Shown here piece by piece: positions 24,639 to 35,545 of a DNA stretch of 64,000 bases. The DNA lies in the NCBI GenBank assembly GCA_024362935.1, contig JANCRA010000033.1, positions 8,265,001 through 8,329,000 on the forward strand. The letters are read 5' to 3'. The notes beneath the pieces were generated by a model. It worked only from the letters and a program-made list of their open reading frames with translations. It was not told where the DNA came from and ran no database searches. The translations under genes were made by a program, and so were the position numbers. The DNA comes from Setophaga petechia. Its lineage: Eukaryota; Chordata; Aves; Passeriformes; Parulidae. Positions within the stretch are counted from its first letter, which is position 1. Every line of letters begins with the position of its first letter.

Positions 24639-27600
24639 TTATTCTTCATCCACTTCTGCTACAAATTGTGAATGGTGTTCTGGTGACTTGCTGTGTGTTT
24701 TGCTTAGATGAAGTTTTACTGCATGTTTGCTCGCAAATGTCCGACAGCACAACTTACATTTGAACTTAGAGTCTGTGTCCTCTTCTCCAGCTATTGTTTC
24801 AGGAGACCTTTGAACTGAAACTCTGGAGATTTCTTGCTCTACCTTGGTTTGCTGCTCCACAGCCAGCCTGTTCATGTCTTTCATTTGGAAACCTAGGTGG
24901 GATTCTAAGTGGCTAATGTAAGTAGAGGGGGTTCGGAACTGAGATGCACAGTCGCTGCAATAAAAGACTGGATGTCCTTTGTCCATGTTTTTCAAAAACT
25001 TTGTTCCTCCGGTTTTCCTAAGTTGATACTTGACATTGGCCAACCAGTGGCTGATGGTGGTCATCGACAGTCCAGTGAATTTGGAAATCTGCATGCGCTC
25101 CTGTGGGCCTAGATCTGATAATAAATATTTACCTTCAGATGTCTGGAAGAGACTGGAAGCAAACTGAGCTTGCAAAATGAGCAGATGCTGAGGGTTCCAG
25201 TTTGACTGCCTGCCCTTCCTTTTATGCAGGGTGGAGACTTCCGTGGAGACGTCCTCGAAGCGTCGGACATCTATTTCCAACTTCATGGACGGGATCCTTG
25301 AGGATGCTGCAGGTTTTGGTGTGGTAGCTTTGGGAAGAACTTTGACCATGTCGGCGATGTCAGACAGAGCGTGCTTTTGAGGTGGAGAAGTACAAGATTG
25401 TGCTTGAGCTGACTCAGCTTTCTTGCCTTTGGATTTGGTCAGGTCAATAGGCTGATCATTGTTTTCAAACAAATAGTGCCTGGATACGCTTGCAGGCTTT
25501 GGTGGGGTTGGAGCAGGAGATAAAACTGGCTTCTCCATCATGTTTAGATTGGGTTTGTGGAACATGGAAATTGTGCTAGAGCTGGGGCTGCAGTTGGATT
25601 GAGGCTGTAAGGGCTCAGTGGCTTTGCCCAGGTGATTGTTCAGGACGGATTGCAGTGCGCTCAGGGGGTTCACACAGGGCAGCTCTGAGGAATGGTTGGC
25701 AGCAGCACAACCATTGCTGAGAGAAGCTGCTGGTGGCTCCTTGAGGACAGGCTTTTCTTTTCCACTGTCCTCTTTAATTTTGTCTTCTTCTTTCAAGGGA
25801 CATGGTTCTGTCTTTTTTGGCTCTGCAGAGGCTTCAGCTTTGAGGGGAGGTTCCCTCTCGCTCTGGCTGAGCGAGGCCGGCTCAGCCTGGACACTCTCCT
25901 TAGCATAGTCCTTATGTCCCTCCTCCTTGTCCTCAGCCTCCTTCTTCACTTGAGTGCACTGGCTCACGTTTGCTGAGATAGGGACCAGAGGCATCACCTT
26001 CCACTTGGGTGCTATGGGCCTCAATTTATTGGTCATGGTTGGCCTGATTTGGAGCACCTGGGATCCCACAGGCAAGGAGGGCTTGGCTCCCTCGGAGAGC
26101 TGGTAAGCTGCGTGGATGCTGGGATATGCACTCCAGCTGGGAGCTCCGTTCTGGGCTTTATTGATGGCTGTCGTGACAGTGTTCTCCAAGGACTTTAAAA
26201 TGTCCCCACCACCCTTTGAACCATCCTCTAAATCTTCTTCTCGGAGGTACTGGTATTTCATTGTGGGATCCAGGGGTTTCTGAAGAGTATCTTCGTACTC
26301 CTCAGTTTTCATTGCTTTCTCATCTTTGTTTGCATCATCAGCTTTATCTTTTTTACTTTCTTTTTTAAGTTCAGAGGCAGGACCTATGCATTCTGCAGAT
26401 GATTTACTGGTTGATTTTGAAACAGGGCTGTCACTGGCTGGTGCTTCAGACAGCGACTGCATTTTTTCCACAGCTAAAGGATCCAGAACAAGTTGCTTTC
26501 CTTTCTTTGAAGCTGAACTTGTGACTTTCAAGAAATGGCCAGTGACCATCATGTGGGTTGTGAGCTGCTGCAAGGTATCATGGGAGCTTCCACATTCCAT
26601 ACACTTCAAAATCTGGGATTTGCAGGCCTCGAACTGCCAGGTGTAGCTGGCCCCGTTCTGGTACCCATAGCGGTTGTTGGAGGAGAGCTGCAGGTTCGCG
26701 TTCTTCTGGGGAGAGAAGGTGTCTGAGAAAGACCCTGTTGTGGAGTCGGGGGAGCAAGGCCTGTTCACATCAAACACACGTTTCTTGGCTGGAGTGACCA
26801 TTTTTGAAGAAATGGTTGGTACCGGCTCCTTCAAAGGCACTTTTTGGTAATGTTTTGTTTTTATCATATGAACACTCAGATCTTGAAGGGAATCAAAAGA
26901 GTCACCACAGAACATACACTTCAGAACTTTTTGTGCATCTTCCTTGTCCATGTCCTGGAAGGCCCTTTTCCGGGGCTTGGAGTAGCTGGTAGGTCTGTGC
27001 TTGTCCTTTTTGTGGTTGTCATCCTGGTAGTGGCCTGTCTCGTTCATGTGGACCGTGAGCTCTACCAGGGTGTCGTAGGCAGCGCTGCACTGCCGGCAGC
27101 GGAACCGGCTGGCGCCCGTGAACACAGTCCCGCACATTTTGCTGCTCTGCCTGTAGAGCTGCACCGAGCTGAACAGGTTGGGCTTGGAGACAGGCCTGGA
27201 AGGTAAATTCTGCTGCAAGCTTTTGGACAGTGCGTCTTGGTGCCAATCGAAATCGGCTTTGTTCCCTCCGTTCCTGTTGTCGCAACTCCTCTTTTCAGAG
27301 TTGGACAACTTGAAACCCAGCCCCAAGCCTGTCCAGTAAGAGTCCGACAGGATGTTGGCATAGACTGCTGTCATTTTATCCATGCAATCGTGTGCTTCGC
27401 TCTGGGCTTTGGGGTGGGCGCTGCTTTTGGGGTCCTGGGGCTCCCTGGAGCAGATGTTTTTGAGTTCTGCCACATGGTCACTACTGTCACTCAGCAGTGA
27501 TTCGTTCTCCGCGTCCTGGTTGGATATGTGACTGACAGGGGAATTCTGGAAACTGAAGTTCCCTTTCTGCTCAGGACCCACTTCGTGCTCCTCATCCGTG

Positions 27601-27709
27601 CCAGTGTCATTGCTGCTCTGCAGCTGAGCAGTGGAGTTGTTGTCATCGTCATCTTCTTCCTCCTCCTTTATATCTTCCTCTTCCTTTAAATCCTCCTCTT
27701 GGACATAAC
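24639..27709 (-). CDS. TSHZ2: Teashirt zinc finger homeobox 2, main coding exon (lacks the first 13 codons)
   Basis: TSHZ2 is a nuclear zinc-finger/homeodomain protein, known in the family as a developmental transcriptional repressor. The frame is open from the splice acceptor at 27710 to TAA at 24639-24641: 1022 codons plus two bases of a split glycine codon. With the 13-residue first exon usual in this family the protein would be about 1036 residues, close to human TSHZ2 (about 1034). Numbered that way, it has teashirt-type fingers at C218/C221/H234/H240, C278/C281/H294/H300 and C383/C386/H399/H405, PIDLTK at 767-772, a homeodomain near 843-914, and fingers at C931/C934/H947/H951 and C998/C1001/H1014/H1019. 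The N-terminus is acidic (runs of Glu and Asp). The C-terminal SPEHHSQF...VDEE and the overall sequence favour TSHZ2 over TSHZ1 and TSHZ3. No frameshift or internal stop is present. The codon at 27581 is GTG (valine), not a start. Confidence 0.97.
24693..24959 (-). other. TSHZ2: Two C-terminal C2H2 zinc fingers in TSHZ2
   Basis: The first (24897-24959) is C-X2-C-X12-H-X3-H and begins FYCSDCASQFR. The second (24693-24758) is C-X2-C-X12-H-X4-H and begins FKCKLCCRTF. Both are intact. They follow the homeodomain and lie close to the C-terminus, as in all vertebrate teashirt proteins. Confidence 0.93.
25008..25223 (-). other. TSHZ2: Divergent homeodomain in TSHZ2
   Basis: About 72 residues run from KRKGRQSNW to the end of WLANVKYQLRKTG. 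The third helix keeps the Trp (W48) and Asn (N51) of homeodomains but has Leu at the usual F49 and Lys at R53. It is longer than a 60-residue homeodomain, with an insertion around the loop after helix 1 (SEGKYLLSDLGPQ). This is the family form, not damage. Confidence 0.9.
25434..25451 (-). other. TSHZ2: CtBP-binding motif PIDLTK in TSHZ2
   Basis: These six codons read P-I-D-L-T-K, matching the PxDLS/T-type motif by which repressors recruit CtBP. It sits between the N-terminal fingers and the homeodomain, as in other teashirt proteins, and is followed by a short lysine-rich stretch. Confidence 0.85.
26535..27098 (-). other. TSHZ2: Three teashirt-type C2H2 zinc fingers in TSHZ2
   Basis: Three fingers share the spacing C-X2-C-X12-H-X5-H, the widely spaced arrangement typical of teashirt proteins. 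They lie at 27030-27098, 26850-26918 and 26535-26603. The first two are separated by a basic stretch containing SKPRKR, a possible nuclear localisation signal. All twelve zinc ligands are present. In the family this region mediates DNA binding; that role is inferred here from homology. Confidence 0.95.
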
Positions 27710-27740
27710 CTGAAATGCAATGTCAATATATGAAATAACC
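27710..27740 (-). other. TSHZ2: Splice acceptor of the TSHZ2 main exon
   Basis: On the minus strand the sequence reads TTGCATTTCAG followed by GTTATGTCC, with AG at 27711-27710. Coding homology starts exactly at this join: a glycine codon (G|GT) split after its first base, then Tyr-Val-Gln-Glu-Glu, matching the family sequence after the short first exon. The pyrimidine tract is modest, and TATTGAC about 20 bases upstream could serve as branch point. The join is phase 1. Confidence 0.9.
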
Positions 27741-28632
27741 TGTTAAAGGAGAATGTTACAGTTCCATTTTTCTGCTTTCACTATGTATTTTCTTTACTGG
27801 ATTTTGTTTTAATCTATAACTATATTTTCTGTTAGTTCTGGAAGTGAAAAAAGCCAAATGATGTCTCCTTTTTGTGAAGGTTGCTGCATTTTGTTGGCAG
27901 ATGATCATAATTCTTTATAACTGCCAGAGATCCCGAGTTAATAATTTTCCTGTCATGGGAGTATAATTCTAACTGTCCTGTAATGGGACAGTTGGAAAAT
28001 TCATATGTAAGAATTTAAAGTTTATACTAAAAGCTTCAATTCTATGAAATTGTTTCTAGCCTCAGTGAGAGAAGGGGTTGAATTTGCAAGGAAGAGAAGA
28101 AAAATAAGTGCCATAATCTTCCTGGTTCCGAGCATCATCTAGGTACAGTAACCTTTTGCCACTTGATCACCTAAAAATACACTTTAGGATGTACATAAAT
28201 AATTTATATATCAAAATACAACATCTGAAAGTGTTAATAGGCACAAGTGAAACTCCTTTGTTTATAAAAGTAATGTACTGCGTACCATAAAAGCAAATTG
28301 TGCTTCAGTTAAGTTTTCCTTTGGAAGGTACATACAGTAATTCATTCCTCACAAGATCCTTTGTCCTTCTTTAGGAAAAGCTGAAGTACCAGACAGCTGC
28401 ACATCCCCCACAATATGGATAAAATTTGCTGCTTAATTAGGCATTGACATGTTTACTATAACCTTTACAGAAGAGTAACTTGTGCTGAGGAATTCTCTTT
28501 CTTTTGGTGCCTGTGTACGATACTGACACAATCTCACGAAAGTGGGAGAAATAACCAGAAATAACCAGAATCTCCAGAGGCTCTACAGGGAAGGCAGAGA
28601 GGGATTCTCCATCAGGAGCTGTAGTGACACAC
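27741..28632. other. Intron sequence next to the TSHZ2 exon
   Basis: AT-rich, low-CpG sequence with no repeat or exon recognisable. It is the 3' end of the intron preceding the main TSHZ2 exon. Confidence 0.6.
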
Positions 28633-28858
28633 AAAGAGGAATGGCTTCAAACTGACAGAGAGGAGGTTTAGATTAGATACATGGAGGAAATTCTGCCCTG
28701 TGAGGGTGGGCAGGCCCTGGCACAGGTGCCCAGAGCAGCTGTGGCTGCCCCTGGATCCCTGGCAGTGCCCAAGGCCAGGCTGGATGGGGCTGGGAGCAGC
28801 CTGGGAGAGCGGAAAGTGTCACCCATGGCAGGGTGGATTCTGTGACTCTGTGCAGAAA
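28633..28858 (+). mobile_element. CR1 LINE 3' fragment
   Basis: The text follows the avian CR1 3' end: AATGGCTTCAAACTGACAGA, then GAGGTTTAGATTAGATA, CCCTGTGAGGGTGG, GGCCCTGGCACAGGTGCCCA, GGCCAGGCTGGATGGGGCT and CCCATGGCAGGG in the right order. The terminal octamer is degraded (GATTCTGTGACTCTG). Only the last 220 bases or so remain, the usual 5' truncation. Confidence 0.88.
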
Positions 28859-31800
28859 GCACCATCAAAATTTCACAAAACCATCAGTCACATCTGTTTT
28901 AATGGTTTAGGGGTTTGGGCAGCATTAAAACACATTTCAGTGTCCTCCCTGTAAAAGCATTTCTGTTTATGTAAATGATTTAAATTGCTGTGGGCATTTT
29001 AAGGACAGTGGAGACCAGTTCTGCAAGACAACCTCGGGTACAAGAGATGCTCGTGTTCTTCCAACAGGGCTTTTTAGTAAGATTTCATTGGACATGAAGG
29101 GATGGAGCTGGTTAACAGAAATAACATTAATTTAAGTGGACTTTGCATTATTTATTTTAGAAGTAAAGAGTGTCTTATATCTGTACACCCACATGCTTTA
29201 AATGCAGAGTCTGTAATAAGTAGCATAAATTTTGCACGTCACACTGATGTCCACGTAATAAATTGTTGAGTGACCTGTTCTCTTCCCACCAGTTCTCCCC
29301 CAGGCTTATTCTGACATTCCAAACCTCTGAGATCCTCATGTGTGACCGTGTTACAGGGAAGAAATAATATGAGAGAAATCCAAACTGGGTAACTGGATGA
29401 ATGCTTCCTCCTTTTCCTAGATGAGAATTTTTCCCACCCAAATTAAACAGGCCCAGGCAGATGTAAGATGGGAAAAGTGCAGTCCTGAAGAAGTGGGAGA
29501 CTGAAATGTCACTATCATTAAGAATTGACAAAACTCAGGAGCTTCAAAGCATTGAATGGAAGCAATTTTTTGGCTTCCTAAATGGAAATCAGTCATTGGT
29601 TTAGTGCTGATTGACCTAAACACAGGGTATGTAAAAATCATGACATCACTAAGGATAATATCATTATACGGATAATAATAAAAAATATAATTCCAAATTA
29701 TTTGGTTTCTAAATTCCTCTCTGTGTCTTTGTGATTGGATTCACGGCAACCTCAGAAACCTCTCTAGGATGAGAGGTTAGAAACTTCTCTAGGATGAGAG
29801 CTGCAATAAACAGCTGGTTCTTTATTCTTCAAAAAGGACATTTTCTTAGCTATTTCTGGGATATTTCCACAGAGGAGCTGAAACAAGCCAGGTCCAGTTA
29901 ATACACCTGCAAAATCTCGGTTTAAACCCGTGCCCATGCCCTTGGAGCTGGGACCTTTCCCTGCAGACAGCCCCAAGCCAGGCCCTCAGGGGGTGAATCC
30001 AGCACTGACATCCAGGACTACCCTGGGAGTGGCACCACCTTATCCATCACTCCTGACCTGAGCTGGGGACTGTCAATACAGCTTTTGGTCAAAAGTTTCA
30101 TTCTCACTGTTAGCTTTTCCACCAGTGGATACTATTTTTACTCAAATTTGCTCTTTTTCCATGTAGAGAAACATTTATTAAAACACATATACATATATAT
30201 ACATGTTTCTTTCCAAGACTGGAAAATTTATTTTCTGCCAAGAGAAGGGACAGTGAATCATTGTCCAGAACAACTCTGCTAATCCGTGTAAAACCCATGG
30301 CACCACCTGCACTTCTTCAGCCATACACATTCCAGTTTTCCTTGAAACAACATCATCAGGAAAGCAATCTCACAGTGCTAGAAGGTGATCTTGTTTCCTC
30401 CTTGTCTGGCTTCAGCTCAAACATCTTTTTGTGTTTGGCAGAAGCTGTTTCTTTCTCTGAAAGGTTCCAAGCAGATAATGGATAATGACCACTTCTCATT
30501 CCTCCTTCTCCAAGATGTCGAACTGCATTAAGCAGCCACTGACAAATCTTAACCTGGCTCTTTGTAGGAGTTCAGAGCTGCAGTTTCATGCCATCTGAAA
30601 ATCAACTGAAGAGAGAAATGGGCAGCTGGGGGAAAAATAGTTCCCTACTCCATTGCATAACTCTTTATCAAAGACATTTTGGAATTTAACAGCATTAAAA
30701 CCAATAGAACACTCTAGAAAAGCAATAGAATTCCATGGAAAGAACTCTCAAAATATGAAATTTGCCATAAAGGAGTGAATTAGAGAATTTCAGAGTTTTT
30801 AAGGCTATGTTCACAATTTCTGTACAATGGAAATAACTTCCTGCTAAGTTCTCCAAGGTGGGAAGAAAACACAGGGAAAGATTCCTGAACGTGGCCCAGA
30901 GAGCACCTGGCTCTGCATGATGGATGGAAGGGACTAAGGGACATCTCTGTCACCTGGCCTGAAAGTCCTGGTATTCAGTTTTAGTTCCAAAGCCAGCTGC
31001 AGCCTGAGGAAGGCTTTGGACATCCTCAGAAAAGGCTGGAGATGCTCAGCTGCCTCTTTGCTGGGAGGCCAAGGCCAGCTCATTCATTTGGATAATGGGG
31101 CATTCTTTGCAGCTTTTGCTGCTGTTACTATTTACCATCACACCCACTCTCAGTTTGCAGTGGCTCAGTGTGGATCACCACCATGGTGATGAATTTTGTG
31201 CCCAAAACAACTTGGCACCTCAAAGGAGAGATTTTTCCCAATATTCCTTCGAGGGTTTTTTTTCCCTAGAAATTTCTTTTTCGAGTAGTTACAGCAGCTG
31301 ATACCAAGGCATGAATTCCTGCCTCTTGCAGAGTAGGAGAAGGAACACCCACCACCCTCCACTGCAGGAGGACAGGAGCAGCTCCTGCAGGAGCAAGGAA
31401 AAGAGTGGCTTCCACCCTGACTGAATTCCAACACACAAAGGCAATTCCATGAAGCCATAACTATTATTTATATACAATGCTGAAATGAAGCAATTTGGGG
31501 GTTTCATTTTGTTGTTCTTTAATTAGAGTTGTATTATAAAGTTTTCTATTAAATATCCAATTTCCTACTGGTTAAGAAGGCAAAATACCCCCGAGTTTCA
31601 GTGGGCTCTTAGCAGCAAAAGCAGAACAGATGATGTCCTTTGCACTTCATCCTGCACAGTTATGAGCCAAATGATCAGTGGCTGGAGGGAACTGCTTGTG
31701 AGTGACCCATAAACTCAAAAACAATAATAAAGCAGAAAAAAAACCTAACACAAGCAGAAAGAGAGGGGAGCTGATGTGAGCTGCTGAGCTGAGTGCAGAG

Positions 31801-32226
31801 GAGGGAAGGAATTCTTGTGGAGGTTTTTCTTGAATATTTTTCCTTAAGGATAACATTGTTTGCATAGGCAGTTATTGAATAAAAAGCAGCAAGGCATCCT
31901 TTCAGTCAGTTTGAATCCATTCTGTGCCAGGTCCTGGCTGCTGCAGGAAAGGATTCCACCATGGTTGGAGCCAGGAGCTCCAGTGCCTCACACGAGGGCT
32001 CTGAGTGTCATCATTTGCCTCTTGTTAAAAATATTTGTTATTTTCTACAAACTCCTGGAACTGACAATGCCATTTTTACAACCAGCTGATGGTGTTTGAT
32101 GATCCCCAGACTGTATTTCCAACTGAGATGCTCCCAAAGGATGTTGTGACTGCAAAGAGCTCAACCTCCCCCTTACCCCAACCACCCCAGCTGCTCTCCC
32201 TCACACCACTTCTGGCCTGGCCTCAG
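28859..32226. other. Non-coding DNA, TSHZ2 intron
   Basis: No gene or RNA is recognisable. A 25-base tandem duplication containing CTCTAGGATGAGAG lies at 29754-29800. A short (TACATA)-like run occurs near 30186. The rest is mixed AT-rich sequence. Confidence 0.55.
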
Positions 32227-32552
32227 CAGGTGAGTTTGGGGCAGGTGTCACACAGCCAAACACCCCAGGTGAGGTTTGGGGCAGGTGTCACACAGCCACA
32301 CACCCCAGGTGAGTTTGGGGCAGGTGTCACACAGCCACACACCCCAGGTGAGTTTGGGGCAGGTGTCACACAGCCACACCCCCCAGTGAGGTTTGGGGCA
32401 GGTGTCACACAGCCACACCCCCCAGGTGAGTTTGGGGCAGGTGTCACACAGCCACACCCCCCAGGTGAGTTTGTCACACAGCCACACCCCCCAGGTGAGT
32501 TTGTCACACAGCCACACCCCCCAGGTGAGTTTGTCACACAGCCACACACCCC
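32226..32552. repeat. Minisatellite of 39-40 and 30 bases carrying consensus 5' splice sites
   Basis: Nine units. Six are 38-40 bases and contain GTGAGTTTGGGGCAGGTGTC and ACACAGCCACAC; the last three are about 30 bases and have lost the GGGGCAGGT part. Seven units carry an exact CAGGTGAGT on the plus strand. Homogeneous short units cluster at the right end, showing local expansion after the deletion. The open frames across it are repeat artefacts. Confidence 0.95.
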
Positions 32553-35545
32553 CATCACTGTGAGCTCCACTCAGTCCCTGGGGCAGGCACAAGGGCTGCT
32601 CTCCAAGATGCAGCATGGCCTGTTAAATTCAAGGCTGACAGTAGCAGCAAATATCCTTTCCTCATTAATCACTTTAATTGCACCACTGTAAATCACTTTG
32701 CTGAAGAAAAGAGAAGTCTGAAACTTTTGTCTCCCTTTGCCTTTCTTCTGTTTTCTCTTGTCCTATTTATTGTTGTAGAAAACAGCAGAGTGGCTTTGTA
32801 AATTTATAGATTACTTCATTTAAAATCCAACTTTCAAATTATGTTTTCCCTCTTTCATTATCCTGGGTTGCCCTAAGTACCAATCTAAATTTCTTTCAAT
32901 GGCATGAGCTACCAATCAGAATCACAAAAACATATATATCTATAGAAATTGAAATTGTAATGAGTCTTACCAGTGTATTGCTAACACTTTGGTTCATTTG
33001 ATATGAACTTTGTTTTTTTAAAGTACCACATGGTAAGGCTTTGAAACTTCAGTTTGTAAAAAAAACTGTAACAGCCTTACAGCCTTTGAAGTCACTACTG
33101 ATATAACTCTGAACAGATCCATTCAAGTTCAACTAACATCAGACAAATGTTTAGTGTATCAGAGGAAGCCACAAAAGCAAGGATTTCATCAATATTTCAC
33201 AACAGCCTCAGGGAAACTGTAGATTGCAATGCTGTAGGGCAGCTAATGGAATTACACACAAGGGTTTTGTACATTTAAAATAAGCAGCTACTAAAAAAAT
33301 TACCCTTCAGTTTGATAGAAACTGTATAAAACTGCAGATGGGAAACAATTAAATAGCTACCAACATTTATCCGTGTCAGCCTGATAGGTCATTTAATAAC
33401 AGGTATTTCTTTCCTCTTTTCTTTTTTTTTCCTGGTAGGGCAATAATAAAGATTAACATTTATGAAAAGTAGCATAAAATATAGTGCAGCCAAATGAATA
33501 ATTAAAGATGCTTCTGAAGAATTTGTTTGCTATTGTATGGCCGTGAAGACTGCTCTCCAGTAATGAAGTACATTTATATTAACTACAATTATAAATAGAA
33601 AGAAGATGAGGATTATGTTTATGGACACTTGCTTGTTATCCTAAAAAAAAAAAATAAATCTTTGGCTTGTTTCTATTGAATCCATGGCTTATCTCATGGA
33701 CAGCACATTCTCCTGGAGAAGAGCTGGGCCTGGCTTGGAGCAGGTGGAGGAGGACACAGGACACACAACAAACCCTGAGAGATCAATGACCAGCACCTCC
33801 CCTGGAGAGGCTCTTGGGCAGAGAGGAGCATTCAGCCCTGAAAGCATCAGGTTTATTCCAAAAACAGATCCACAGAATCATGTTCCTCCTCATTGCTACA
33901 CTCAGTGTGCAAAGAGCTGGCAGAAGCAGCCCTTGCCACAGCTGGGTTTGGGGGTTTGGGCTGGGGAATGGCTGTTTCTGTTAATAACTGATCAATAGTG
34001 TGATGGAGAGACAAATGATCTGATTGCTGCTGTGAAAAGGCTGATTATTGCTTGGCCAGTCCCACTCAAAACAGAGCAGCTTGGCAAAATCCAACAGACT
34101 ACTCAGGCTCATGGAGAAGTTAAGACCCAGCTCAAGAGAGCTCCTAAATGTTTTTCCCTTTTGGGGTCAGAGCAGTTAGTATTACAGAAAATCCAGAGTT
34201 TCCTGAGGACTCAGCGTGGTGATCCACTGATGGTTAGAGATGGAGCCAGCAGCACTTCCCCCATGTTTTATTAAAGTTCAGAATTCCTGCCCAGCTGAAG
34301 ATGCTGCATAAAGACAAACTACTTGCAATAAAGCATTCCTCAGCATCTTCTATCAGAGCTGATTTTAGAAAATATTAATATTACTTTAAAAAATATTTAA
34401 TAAGTTTTAAAAGCATACTACTATAACATTTGTCTACAGAGCAGTGGGCCTTTGGATTTTGCTTTTGGCTATTCAGTTCCAGTGCAGCTCAGTAAGATCT
34501 GCTTTAAGCCAGACTTGCCAGTAATACTCATAAATCCGTGCTGGTTACTCAGAGCTGGTTAAATGCTGCAGCATCATTTCTCTCTCAACATCTCTTTAGA
34601 TAAGGTACATAAGTAGATAGTGGGAGTATAATGAAATCTGTCTTCCTCATTTGCCTGCTTTGTTTTGATCTTGCATTCCAGGCAATAAAAAACTGCAAAA
34701 AATTTTGAAGTGTGATTTTTCCCTTGCCGGGATCACGGCGTTAAAGGAAGAATACACAGATCATCAAGTGGCTGATTTCCCTCCTTATTTTCCTTCCAGG
34801 AACATCCTGCTGCATGTGGTGGTCCAAATGAGTACTCTGCTTCTTTGGTGACAAATATGATGGCCAGCAAACATTGACTTTTGACCATTAGGCTTGCCTG
34901 CACTGATAGCCACATCACCATCAGAGCACTAAGGCAGCATGAAGGTCACTACCCCCGACAGCATCTTCCTTCCACCAACTTCCCAGAGATGTAAGCAATA
35001 AGCACTTGCAAGAGATTGATATGATACTTTGTGAGTAATTTGGATGAACTATAACACTAACCCAGTAAAGTATTATAATTTTAAATGTGTCCAGAAAATA
35101 ATTGAAATTCTGGTTTAGCTTCATCATAATGCACAGTGCTGGGTATATTTAACAGCTGACTAGTTTAGCATGAATATTGCTTTACAAATGAGGTCATATT
35201 GTTTTTAAGAAACAATATTGCTATCAAACATGTTTAGGAGGAAAAGCAAGAGATTATGAGTACACTTTTAACCTTTCTGTCTCTTTCTATATCTGTTTAC
35301 TATGGTGATTTAGGTGCTCAGTGTTGTTTGAAGGCAAACATAGAAGGTTCTGGCATTTAAAAGAGATCCAGTAATGAGCAACTGGCAGTCAGATTCTTTC
35401 TTATTATTACTCTGTCACAAAATCTCTGTTCTACATCACTCCATCTTTGCAACACCAGTCAGAGATGAGAAAGGTCAAAACATCTCCTTCAGATGGGCAA
35501 ACACAGGAGCCAGAACCCAGCCCGGGCTGTGGGGAGAGCAGAGCC
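32553..35545. other. AT-rich intron DNA, possible regulatory content
   Basis: The stretch 32700-33660 is AT-rich and transposon-free with conserved-element texture. The stretch 33680-34300 is GC-richer, and 34300-35500 is AT-rich again. No exon or RNA is recognisable. Confidence 0.5.

Noticed and set aside
25636..25976. Plus-strand open frames antisense to the TSHZ2 exon
   Set aside because: Shadows of the TSHZ2 coding sequence; no independent signal.
32089..32691. Plus-strand 200-codon open frame and minus-strand partners
   Set aside because: They cross the 39/30-base minisatellite; the 39- and 40-base units shift frame, which a real protein would not tolerate.
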